64,000 nt of DNA, taken from NCBI GenBank assembly GCA_022772525.1, contig JALFAD010000059.1, positions 1 to 64,000 on the forward strand, given 5' to 3'. This stretch comes from Clostridiales bacterium (GTDB lineage: Bacteria > Bacillota > Clostridia > Oscillospirales > Oscillospiraceae). The translations under genes were made by a program, and so were the position numbers. Shown in pieces: positions 51,704 through 61,835 of this stretch; position 1 is the first letter of the stretch; each line of letters opens with the position of its first letter. The notes under the pieces were generated by a model. The model saw only the letters and a list, made by a program, of their open reading frames with translations, was not told the origin of the DNA and did not search any database.

Positions 51704-51865
51704 GGAACCTCTGAATTAAATCGGCAAGAGCTGGTGGCGAGGGGTTTTGGCTCAGCCGAAAGTAGTGAAATTGTGGGAATACTTTGTGTATTTCCCAATT
51801 TCAGTGCTGCGCGGATGGGGCAAAAGGCCCATCATCCAGCCGCAGTCGATTGATTCAGGGGTTCC
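51704..51865. repeat. ~160-bp foldback element, copy 2
   Basis: GGAACCTCTGAATTAAATCGG...CGATTGATTCAGGGGTTCC; shares GGAATACTTTGTGTATTTCC core with copy 1. Confidence 0.85.
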
Positions 51866-51905
51866 CTCATCCATGCGGCGATATTTGGAAGCTGTGGAGG
51901 TTTCT

Positions 51906-52685
51906 ATGCAGGGAAAAGTGGAGATCTGCGGCGTGAATACGTCCAAACTCAGCGTTTTGTCCCCTGTGGAAATGGATGTACTGCTCCGCCGGGCCCGGCA
52001 GGGCGACACAGATGCCCGGCAGAAGCTCATTGAAGGCAATCTGCGGCTGGTGCTTTCCGTGATCCAGCGCTTCGATAAGCGGGGCGAAAACCCCGACGAT
52101 CTGTTTCAGGTGGGCTGTATCGGCCTCATCAAGGCAATCACCAATTTCGACCCGGAAAAGCAGGTCAAGTTTTCCACATACGGCGTTCCTATGATCGCCG
52201 GGGAAGTACGGCGCTACCTCAGGGACAACAGCGCCATCCGGGTCTCCCGATCTATCCGGGATGTTGCCTACCGGGTTTTGCAGTGCAAGGATGCCATGAC
52301 TGCCCGTATGGACCGGGAGCCGACGCTGGAGGAGATTGCCCGGGAGCTGGGCCTTCCACAGGAAGAGGTCAGTCAGGCGCTGGACGCGGTGTGCACCCCG
52401 GTGAGTCTGTTCGACCCCGTCTATGCCGACGGCGGCGACCCTCTGACGGTGATGGATCAGGTGCGGGACACCAAAAACACCGAGGACGGCTGGATGGACC
52501 ACATCACCCTGCAAAACGCCTTTCAGGCCCTGAGTAGCCGGGAAAAGCAGATTTTATCCCTCCGATTCTATGACGGAAAGACCCAGATGGAGGTTGCCAG
52601 CACGCTGGGTATCTCCCAGGCTCAGGTGTCCCGGCTGGAAAAGGGGGCCATCAGCTCCATGCGAAAGTCCGTCACAGTCTCTTGA
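51906..52685 (+). CDS. sigG: RNA polymerase sporulation sigma factor SigG
   Basis: KVEICGVNTSKLSVLSPVEMDVLLRRARQGD...; GGAGG RBS. Confidence 0.95.
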   Translation: MQGKVEICGVNTSKLSVLSPVEMDVLLRRARQGDTDARQKLIEGNLRLVLSVIQRFDKRGENPDDLFQVGCIGLIKAITNFDPEKQVKFSTYGVPMIAGEVRRYLRDNSAIRVSRSIRDVAYRVLQCKDAMTARMDREPTLEEIARELGLPQEEVSQALDAVCTPVSLFDPVYADGGDPLTVMDQVRDTKNTEDGWMDHITLQNAFQALSSREKQILSLRFYDGKTQMEVASTLGISQAQVSRLEKGAISSMRKSVTVS

Positions 52686-52800
52686 GTGTGGAGCGTGAAG
52701 TGTGGAGTGATGGTATCGCCTTCGGCGATGAATATAAACTCAGTCATCTCCACTCTTAACGCTTAACTCCTCACTCTCCGCTCTTTACTCTCCACTCTTT
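52682..52800. repeat. Low-complexity iterated inverted repeat (GTGGAG / CTCCAC)
   Basis: GAGTGTGGAGCGTGAAGTGTGGAGTGATGG-TATCGCCTTCGGCGATGA-...TCATCTCCACTCTTAACGCTTAACTCCTCACTCTCCGCTCTTTACTCTCCACTC. Confidence 0.8.
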
Positions 52801-52855
52801 TACGCATATCCCCCGCCGCCAAAGCATAGGGTATTGCGAAAGGGGGGGCAGGGGT

Positions 52856-53128
52856 TTGTCCATCAATTTTTCCGACCTGCAATGCAAAGAGGTCATCTGT
52901 GTGGGCAACGGACAGCGGCTGGGGTTCGTGTCCAATGTGCAAATCGAGATTCCTGAGGGGAATATCTGCGCCATCGTGGTGCCCGGGCCCTGCCGGATTT
53001 TGGGGATCGCCGGACGCCACGAGGACTACATCATTCCATGGAACTGCATCAAAAAAATCGGCCCGGATATCGTTCTGGTGGATACCAAGCCGAACGACTG
53101 CCGTGTGCCGAGGAAAAAGCTGCTGTAG
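52856..53128 (+). CDS. YlmC/YmxH family PRC-barrel sporulation protein
   Basis: NFSDLQCKEVICVGNGQRLGFVSNVQIEIPEGNICAIVVPG...IPWNCIKKIGPDIVLVD; TTG start. Confidence 0.85.
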   Translation: MSINFSDLQCKEVICVGNGQRLGFVSNVQIEIPEGNICAIVVPGPCRILGIAGRHEDYIIPWNCIKKIGPDIVLVDTKPNDCRVPRKKLL

Positions 53129-53196
53129 GACGAAATTTTCCAGATTTTTTTGGAAATAATACTTGCAAATTCCGCTTTTATCCCTTATAATAGCTC

Positions 53197-53300
53197 GGCA
53201 TAGGCTTGAGCCTGTGACAAAAATGCCACACACCCGGGGATCGCGCACCCCTGTGTTTCGGAAACGGAACGGGCAGCGCGGGATGATCGGGGTGGAGGAA
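53197..53300 (+). promoter_or_regulatory. Possible structured leader upstream of rpsB
   Basis: CACACACCCGGGGATCGCGCACCCCTGTGTTTCGGAAACG and flanking stems; inference only. Confidence 0.35.
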
Positions 53301-53322
53301 AAAACAAAAGGAGAATATCAAA

Positions 53323-54054
53323 ATGGCTGTCGTATCTATGAAGCAACTGCTGGAGGCCGGCGTGCACTTCGGTCATCAGACCCGCCGCTGGAACCCCAAA
53401 ATGGCTCCCTACATCTACACCGAGCGTAACGGTATCTACATCATCGACCTGCAGAAGACCGTTAAGAAGCTGGAGGAAGCCTACAACTTCGTTCGTGAAA
53501 CTACCGCTAACGGCGGCAACATCCTGTTCGTCGGCACCAAGAAGCAGGCGCAGGACGCCATCAAGGAAGAGGCTGCCCGCTGCGGCGGTTATTATGTCAA
53601 CTCCCGCTGGCTGGGCGGTATGCTGACCAACTTCCGCACCATGCGCTCCCGTATCGACCGTCTGGCTCAGCTGAAGAAGATGGAAGAGGACGGCACCTTC
53701 GCCATGCTGCCCAAGAAGGAAGTTATCAAGCATCAGGGCGAGATCGCCAAGCTGGAGAAGTACCTGGGCGGCGTCAAGGAAATGAAGAAGATTCCCGCTG
53801 CCATGTTTATCGTCGACCCCCGCAAGGAGCGCAACGCTATCGCCGAGGCCAAGAAGCTGAACATCCCTGTTGTGGCCATCGTGGACACCAACTGCGACCC
53901 CGATGAGATCGACTATGTGATTCCCGGCAACGACGATGCCATCCGCGCCATCCGTCTGATTGCTTCCGCCATGGCCAGCGCCGCCATCGAAGGCCGTCAG
54001 GGCGAGGACACCGAGGCTCCCGCTGAGGCTCCCGTCGAGGCTGCCGCCGAATAA
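53323..54054 (+). CDS. rpsB: 30S ribosomal protein S2
   Basis: [41 protein letters not shown]. Confidence 0.98.
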   Translation: MAVVSMKQLLEAGVHFGHQTRRWNPKMAPYIYTERNGIYIIDLQKTVKKLEEAYNFVRETTANGGNILFVGTKKQAQDAIKEEAARCGGYYVNSRWLGGMLTNFRTMRSRIDRLAQLKKMEEDGTFAMLPKKEVIKHQGEIAKLEKYLGGVKEMKKIPAAMFIVDPRKERNAIAEAKKLNIPVVAIVDTNCDPDEIDYVIPGNDDAIRAIRLIASAMASAAIEGRQGEDTEAPAEAPVEAAAE

Positions 54055-54096
54055 GCTGCCCTACCATACAATATAAGTATCAGGAGGAAATAGAAA

Positions 54097-55026
54097 ATGG
54101 CTTTTACCGCTCAGGATGTTAAGAAGCTCCGTGAAATGACCAACGTCGGCATGATGGACTGCAAGAAGGCCCTGCAGGCCACCGACGGCGATATGGACAA
54201 GGCCGTTGACTGGCTGCGTGAAAAGGGTCTGGCCAAGGCCGCCAAGAAGGCTGACCGCGTTGCCGCCGAGGGCGTGGCTTACGCTGCCGTCATTGACGGT
54301 GTGGGTGTTGCCATCGAGGTCAACTCCGAGACCGACTTTGCCGCCAAGACCGATGCTTTCCTGGATCTGGTCAAGAATCTGGCTGTGGTTGTCGCCAAGC
54401 AGAACCCCGCTGACGTGGAGGCTCTGAAGGCCTGCAAGTATCCTAACTCCGACCTGACCGTCACCGAAATCATGCAGGAGAAGGTCATGTCCATCGGCGA
54501 GAATATGCAGATCCGCCGGTTCGCCCGGTTCGATTCCAACACCTCCGTCGCCTACGTTCACGCCGGCGGCACCCACGGTGTTCTGGTGAATCTGGCTGTG
54601 GAGGGCGGCATCGACGCCACCGAGATCGGCAAGAACGTTGCCATGCAGATTGCCGCCATGTCCCCCAAATACTGGGATAAGACTCAGGTGCCTCAGGCCG
54701 ATGTGGACAAGGAGCTGGCTGTGCAGGTCGCTCTGATGGACAACGACCCCAAGATGGCTTCCAAGCCCGCCGCTGTCAAGGAGAAGATTGCTGCCGGCAA
54801 GATGGCTGCCTTCTACAAGGAGTCCTGCCTGCTGCAGCAGGAGTTCGTCCGTTCCGACCTCTATAAGGGCGACGTCGCCGGCTATATTGCCGACGCTGCC
54901 AAGAAGCTGGGCGGCAAGGTTACCTTCGTGGACGCCATTCACTACATCAAGGGTGAGGGCATTGAGAAGAAGGTTGACGACTTCGCCGCCGAAGTCGCCG
55001 CGCAGATCGCCGGCGCTGCCAAGTAA
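54097..55026 (+). CDS. tsf: Elongation factor Ts
   Basis: VKKLREMTNVGMMDCKKALQATDGDMDKAVDWLREKG. Confidence 0.98.
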   Translation: MAFTAQDVKKLREMTNVGMMDCKKALQATDGDMDKAVDWLREKGLAKAAKKADRVAAEGVAYAAVIDGVGVAIEVNSETDFAAKTDAFLDLVKNLAVVVAKQNPADVEALKACKYPNSDLTVTEIMQEKVMSIGENMQIRRFARFDSNTSVAYVHAGGTHGVLVNLAVEGGIDATEIGKNVAMQIAAMSPKYWDKTQVPQADVDKELAVQVALMDNDPKMASKPAAVKEKIAAGKMAAFYKESCLLQQEFVRSDLYKGDVAGYIADAAKKLGGKVTFVDAIHYIKGEGIEKKVDDFAAEVAAQIAGAAK

Positions 55027-55129
55027 ACTTCCCAACCGTGTCAAAAAGCCCCAGGCAAAGAGAGTTCAGCATAGGGATAACCTAAAAAGGATATTTTCGG
55101 CTGACACTCTTCGAGCGGGACCAATAGAA

Positions 55130-55170
55130 AGGCCACACAACAGGCTACAATGTCTGCTGTGTGGCCTTTT
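55130..55170 (+). terminator. Terminator of rpsB-tsf
   Basis: AAAGGCCACACAACAG..CTGCTGTGTGGCCTTTT. Confidence 0.85.
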
Positions 55171-55199
55171 CCGTTTATGCGTCTTCGCCATTGTCCATC

Positions 55200-55527
55200 A
55201 GCGTGGATAAGCCTACCTCCGAGCCGGAATGCGCAGAAGAATATCTCCAGTTCGATCAAGCTGTACATTTCGTTGACGCTGTCATCGTATTTTTCAAGCG
55301 TCTCCCGTTGCTCCGCTGTCATGGAGTCGTGTAACCTCATCAAAAATTTTCTCTCCCAAGCGAGCAATAACTTTGATTTGCGTTTTTTCGGCAAGGAACT
55401 TATGCAGCCTCTCATTCTGTGCGTCAAATAAAGAATCAGGAATAATAAATGCCATATCTCTGAAGATCTTCGCTCTGGCACAGTTTTCTTCTATAGGATC
55501 CGGACACCCTCTTTCTTTTTTGGACAA
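55200..55527 (-). pseudogene. Degenerate small ORF region (two overlapping frames; DUF6809-like tail)
   Basis: Frame A MSKKERGCPDPIEENCARAKIFRDMAFIIPDSLFDAQNERLHKFLAEKTQ...; frame B MRLHDSMTAEQRETLEKYDDSVNEMYSLIELEIFFCAFRLGGRLIHA. Confidence 0.35.
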
Positions 55528-55582
55528 AAGGTGCTATGATAAGGAGTAAGAAATTGACTTAGAAGTAAAGAAGGTCGTCACC

Positions 55583-56695
55583 ATGAAAACCCCTATCAAA
55601 ATGCTGGTCATCAATCCCGGCTCTACCTCCACCAAGGTCAGCTTCTTTGAAGATGAGAAGAATGTATACACCGAAAGCATCTTCCACGATGCCCCGGAGC
55701 TGTTACAGTATCCCACCACCAACGATCAGATGCCCATGCGCAAGCAGGTGCTTCTGGACTTTTTGCGCTCCCACGGCATGACCCCTGCCGATATGGATGT
55801 CTTTGTAGGCCGGGGCGGCTGCGCCTATTCCCAGGCCTCCGGCGTGATGGAAATTGACGAACAGCTGGTTCGGGACACCGCCGCCGACAAAGGCGGCAGC
55901 GACCACCCGGCAAAGCTGGGTGTCATGCTTGCCTACGAGCTGGGCAGCGAATACGGAAAACCCATGTATACCGTGAACCCCACCAATGTGGACGAGCTTT
56001 GCGACTACGCCCGGCTCACCGGCATTGCGGGGCTGTACCGCCGGGCCCAGACCCATGTGCTGAACCAGAAGGGCATTGCCGCCATTCACGCCAAAAAGCT
56101 GGGCAAGCGCTATGAGGACCTGAACCTGATCGTCTGCCATGTGGACGGCGGCATCACCATCACCGCCCACAAGGCGGGACGTATGATCGACAGCACGGAA
56201 GGCGCTGGCGGTGACGGCCCCTTCACCCCCACCCGGCTTGGCTCTATCCCGGTGATGGAGGTGCTGCAATATCTGGACGAGGGGCACACGACAGCGGAAA
56301 TGCGGGCCATGCTGTCCCGCTCCGGCGGCTTCGTCAGCCACTTTGGAACCTCCGATGCGGCAAAGATTCACGCACTGGTGGAAGCCGGAGACAGCAAAGC
56401 CGTGACCGTCTGGAACACAATGATCTACCAGCTCTGCAAATCCATCGGCAGCATGGCTGCGGTGCTGGAGGGCAAGGTGGACGGCATTCTGCTGACCGGC
56501 GGCCTGATGCGCTACGCCGACATTCTGGAAGGCGTGGAAGCGCGCTGCGGCTGGATCGCGCCGATTTCCGTCTACCCCGGCGAGTGCGAGCAGGAAGCCA
56601 TGGCGGATGCGGTGCTGGAGGTACTCCGGGGGCAGCGGCAGGCAAACCGGTATACCGGTTCCCCAGTTTTTCGGGGCTTTGATTGGGAGAAATAA
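55583..56695 (+). CDS. buk: Butyrate kinase
   Basis: VINPGSTSTKVSFFEDEKNVYTESIFHDAPEL, VCHVDGGITITAHKAGRMIDSTEGAGGDGPFTPTRLG. Confidence 0.95.
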   Translation: MKTPIKMLVINPGSTSTKVSFFEDEKNVYTESIFHDAPELLQYPTTNDQMPMRKQVLLDFLRSHGMTPADMDVFVGRGGCAYSQASGVMEIDEQLVRDTAADKGGSDHPAKLGVMLAYELGSEYGKPMYTVNPTNVDELCDYARLTGIAGLYRRAQTHVLNQKGIAAIHAKKLGKRYEDLNLIVCHVDGGITITAHKAGRMIDSTEGAGGDGPFTPTRLGSIPVMEVLQYLDEGHTTAEMRAMLSRSGGFVSHFGTSDAAKIHALVEAGDSKAVTVWNTMIYQLCKSIGSMAAVLEGKVDGILLTGGLMRYADILEGVEARCGWIAPISVYPGECEQEAMADAVLEVLRGQRQANRYTGSPVFRGFDWEK

Positions 56696-56706
56696 CATTG
56701 TGAAAA

Positions 56707-56739
56707 ATCACCCCTCAGTCCAGTGCTGAGGGGTGATTC
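56707..56739 (+). terminator. Terminator of buk
   Basis: AATCACCCCTCAG-tccagtg-CTGAGGGGTGATT. Confidence 0.8.
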
Positions 56740-56856
56740 TTAGCGCAAAAGCCCCGGCGGGATTGGGCTTACCCGCCGGGGCTGTGCTAAGCCTGCTGAA
56801 AAAGGGGTGAAAAGCAGGTCGTTTAGGAGGTATCGGAATGGATTGGCTTTGTTTAG

Positions 56857-56911
56857 GGAAACTCTGATTCATTCGGCAAGAACTGCTGCGGACGAATGAT
56901 TCAGAGGTTCC
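56857..56911. repeat. 55-bp minimal foldback copy (ends only)
   Basis: GGAAACTCTGATTCATTCG-17 nt-CGAATGATTCAGAGGTTCC. Confidence 0.8.
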
Positions 56912-56922
56912 TGATAGATTCG

Positions 56923-58566
<1,644 letters not shown>

Positions 58567-58839
58567 TTATTCCACAGTCGCGAGAATGTCGCTCATGCGG
58601 ATGACTTTGTATTCTTCTTTGTCCAGCTTGATCTCGGTTCCGGCATACTTGTCGGTCAAAACCTGATCGCCAACCTTCACGGTCACAGGGTTCTCCGCCG
58701 TGCCGGGGCCTACCGCCACAACGGTGGCGATGAGAGATTTCTCCTTGGCGGCAGTCGCCAGAACAATGCCGCTCTCGGTGGTCTGCTCGGCCTCCATGGC
58801 CTGGATCACAATATGGTCAGCCAGTGGTTTCAGTGTCAT
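58567..58839 (-). CDS. groES: Co-chaperonin GroES
   Basis: MTLKPLADHIVIQAMEAEQTTESGIVLATAAKEKS. Confidence 0.97.
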   Translation of the reverse strand: MTLKPLADHIVIQAMEAEQTTESGIVLATAAKEKSLIATVVAVGPGTAENPVTVKVGDQVLTDKYAGTEIKLDKEEYKVIRMSDILATVE

Positions 58840-58880
58840 GTTGATTCCTCCTGTAAAATGACGGGTCGCAAAACGGACAA

Positions 58881-59297
58881 TCAGTCTTCAATGGCAATCA
58901 GGTTCTTCTCCTCCAGAGCAGGCTGCTGCTTCTTGGGAATGAAGATGCACAGGACTCCGTTCTGGAACCGGGCGTGGATATCCTCCTGAGTGACCTTGTC
59001 GCCCACGTAGAAGGTGCGGCGCATGGTGCCGACAAAACGCTCCCGGCGCAGATACTTGGACTTGCCTTCCTCCGGGTCGCTGGAGCGGCTGATGGTGGCG
59101 CTGATGTGCAGATAGCCGTCCTTCAGCTCCGCGCTCACGTTCTCCTTCTCAACGCCAGGCAGATCAATCGCCATCTCAAAGCCCTTCTCGGTCTCACGGA
59201 TATCCGTGTTCATGAGGCCCGTGGTATTGTGGTTGCCGAAAGCGGAATCGGCAATCTCGTCAAACAGGTTTCTCGCAATGGTATAAGTGGTAAACAT
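58881..59297 (-). CDS. Hsp20/alpha-crystallin small heat shock protein
   Basis: DIRETEKGFEMAIDLPGVEKENVSAELKDGYLHISATIS...; start at MFTTYTIARNLF. Confidence 0.95.
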   Translation of the reverse strand: MFTTYTIARNLFDEIADSAFGNHNTTGLMNTDIRETEKGFEMAIDLPGVEKENVSAELKDGYLHISATISRSSDPEEGKSKYLRRERFVGTMRRTFYVGDKVTQEDIHARFQNGVLCIFIPKKQQPALEEKNLIAIED

Positions 59298-59370
59298 AAA
59301 AATTGCTCCTTTCAGCATTGGGGGGCATCCGCCCCGTGTGAATTTGTTTATCCGAATTATACCACCATTT

Positions 59371-59397
59371 TTAGCACTGTCAAGGTCTGAGTGCTAA
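59371..59397. promoter_or_regulatory. CIRCE operator (HrcA site)
   Basis: TTAGCACTG-TCAAGGTCT-GAGTGCTAA vs consensus TTAGCACTC-N9-GAGTGCTAA. Confidence 0.93.
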
Positions 59398-59624
59398 ATT
59401 CATAATAGAAGTTTTTTAATTATGATAAATTACATTTATTAATAAAGGGGGGGAAACCGCACGATAATCCCCCATTGGCAGCCGCTTCTCCGCAGTCATA
59501 ATCATAATTTATCAAATATAATGCAACTTTTTTATTATTTCCCTGCCTTTGGCTTGTATTTCCTTCTCCGGCATGATATCATCACTTCATATTGCCCGAC
59601 CAGGGATGGAGGGGAGCAAACACA

Positions 59625-60524
59625 ATGAACATCTTTCAACTGAGCTGCTTTCTCGCGGTCGCCAACACGCTGAGCTTTGCCAAAGCTGCGGAAAAAATGA
59701 ATATTTCCCAGCCTGCCATCACCCATCAGATCAAGTCTCTGGAAACGGAACTGAATGTGCCCCTTTTCCGGCGGACCACCCGTCTGGTGGAGATCACCCC
59801 GGAGGGCCAGTCCTTCCTTTCCGATGCCCAGAGCATAGTCGCCATCGCCGCCCAGGCGAAGCTGCGCTTCCACAACCCGGAGGAGCGTCCCGTGGAGAAT
59901 CTTGCCATCGGGTGCAGCAGCTATAACCAGCTGACCCTGCTTTCGGACAGCCTGAAGGCCCTCGGCGCGCTTTACCCGAATCTTCACCCCCACCTTGTGG
60001 TGGTTCCCCATGAGCAGCTGTACGCCCTTCTGGAAAACGGAACGGTGGATGTGATTTTCGACATCCGCGGCGGGGAAAAGGAGCACAGCAGGCTGACCTT
60101 CACGGAATTGCTGAAAAGCCCCATTGTCTGTGCCTGCGACAGCAGCTGCCCGCTGGCACAGCGGGAAAGCGTTTCCATGGCGGACCTGAAGGAGCATTCT
60201 CTCATTTTCAGCAATCCAGTTAATCTGATTCCGGATGCCGCCAAACTGCAGTGGGAGCTTGCGGCGGGGAGAAGTCCGGCGGACTTTCACTTCTGTTCCT
60301 CCGTCGAGGCGTCCATTGTCCTGATGCGGGCTGGCTTCGGCGCGGCAGTGATTCCGGAATTTCTGGTGCCCCGGGATGCCCGGCTGATCGTTCTGCCATT
60401 GACGGACGCGCCGGAGGTGTCCTTCGGAATGTTCTATAAACCCTATCCTGGCGACGATGTGCTGCGGAAATTCCTTCAGCTCGCCCGGCAGCACATTTCC
60501 ATATCCAAGGAGGCGCAGACATGA
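59625..60524 (+). CDS. LysR family transcriptional regulator
   Basis: MNIFQLSCFLAVANTLSFAKAAEKMNISQPAITHQIKSLETELNVPLFRRTTR. Confidence 0.95.
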   Translation: MNIFQLSCFLAVANTLSFAKAAEKMNISQPAITHQIKSLETELNVPLFRRTTRLVEITPEGQSFLSDAQSIVAIAAQAKLRFHNPEERPVENLAIGCSSYNQLTLLSDSLKALGALYPNLHPHLVVVPHEQLYALLENGTVDVIFDIRGGEKEHSRLTFTELLKSPIVCACDSSCPLAQRESVSMADLKEHSLIFSNPVNLIPDAAKLQWELAAGRSPADFHFCSSVEASIVLMRAGFGAAVIPEFLVPRDARLIVLPLTDAPEVSFGMFYKPYPGDDVLRKFLQLARQHISISKEAQT

Positions 60525-61678
60525 AAATATCCAAAAGCAGCGCCCAGCAGATCGTGGAAGAAATCGGCAAGCTGGTCAAGCAGAACATCAATCTGATGGA
60601 CGAAACAGGCCACATCGTCGCCAGCAACGACCCCTCCCGAATTGGCAACTTCCACACCGGCGCCTACCGGATCATTCAGAACCATCTGAGCGAATACTAC
60701 ATTACGCCGGAGCTGGAGGCCGAGCTGCCCAACGTCCGCCGTGGCATCAACCTGCCCATTGAGGTGGACGGCGAGGTGCAGGGGGTCATCGGCATCACCG
60801 GCGACTATTCCGAGGTAATCAAATACGGTCAGATCGTCAAAAAAATGGCGGAAATACTGATTCGGGAACGGATGGCGCTGGATAACCGGCAGCTGGACCA
60901 GCGGGTGCGCAGCCGGTTCCTGGAGGACTGGATTCTGGGCAGCGGACTGAGTAACCCCCAGTCTCTGTCTGAGCGGGGCTTTGCTCTGGGAATTGACATT
61001 CGCAGTCCCAGACGGTGTATTGTCACCTCCGCCCGAAACCGGGAGACGTACACCGGCTCTCTGGAAGGGCAGCTGGTGCTGGAAAAGGTAGAGGGACTGG
61101 TCAGCGCCCGCGTTCAGGAGCAGGGCGGAATCATTCTGCGCAACGCCGCCCGACAGATCCTTCTGCTGCGGCGGCAGGAAACCGAAGCCCTGGAGGCGCT
61201 TTGCCGGGAGATTTCCCAAACCGTGCAGGCACGGCTGGGCGTCAGCATGATTTTCGGCATTGACGGCCCGTCTGGGGATGTGCATTCCGCGTACCTGCAG
61301 GCAAACCGTGCCTGGCGGACCTCCGCTTACAGCGACTCCACCATTACCTGCTTCGAGTCGCTGAACACGGAGCTTCTGCTGGACGATCTGTCCCGGGGCA
61401 GTAAGCTGGAATACCTTCGGAAGATTTTCCGGGGCTGTACGGCGGAGGAGGTCGCCGACCACGTGGAGCTGCTGGAGGTCTTCTTCGCGGCGGAGGGCTC
61501 TCTGCAAAAGGCTGCCCAGCGGCTGTTCATCCACAAAAACACCATGCAGTACCGGCTGAAACGTCTGGCGGAGGACACCGGCCTTGACGTCCGTAAGCCC
61601 AGTCAGGCGCCCTCGCTGTATCTGGCGATGCTGCTGTATCTGGACCTCAGCCGCAGTGACGATGCTCTCGGATTCTGA
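60521..61678 (+). CDS. cdaR: CdaR-like sugar diacid/glycerate regulator
   Basis: N-terminal diacid-recognition region plus PucR-type C-terminal HTH (AAQRLFIHKNTMQYRLKRLAEDTGLDVRKP). Confidence 0.88.
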   Translation: MKISKSSAQQIVEEIGKLVKQNINLMDETGHIVASNDPSRIGNFHTGAYRIIQNHLSEYYITPELEAELPNVRRGINLPIEVDGEVQGVIGITGDYSEVIKYGQIVKKMAEILIRERMALDNRQLDQRVRSRFLEDWILGSGLSNPQSLSERGFALGIDIRSPRRCIVTSARNRETYTGSLEGQLVLEKVEGLVSARVQEQGGIILRNAARQILLLRRQETEALEALCREISQTVQARLGVSMIFGIDGPSGDVHSAYLQANRAWRTSAYSDSTITCFESLNTELLLDDLSRGSKLEYLRKIFRGCTAEEVADHVELLEVFFAAEGSLQKAAQRLFIHKNTMQYRLKRLAEDTGLDVRKPSQAPSLYLAMLLYLDLSRSDDALGF

Positions 61679-61835
61679 CGTTTTTTGTCATCCGGAACAA
61701 TATTGGCTAGTTTTTTGCGTTCTTCGAAACATTGTATTTTTATGAGAAACATTATAATATAATAGCCAAGAGGGCAGAGTGAAACATGTGCCGATCTGTG
61801 CATTCTGCTCAATATTCTGTGAGGAGGAATTCATT

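Noticed and set aside
59400-59525. AT-rich inverted motifs upstream of the LysR gene as a second origin-like or LysR operator site
   Set aside because: Plausible autoregulatory operator but too little evidence to annotate; ordinary for LysR promoters.
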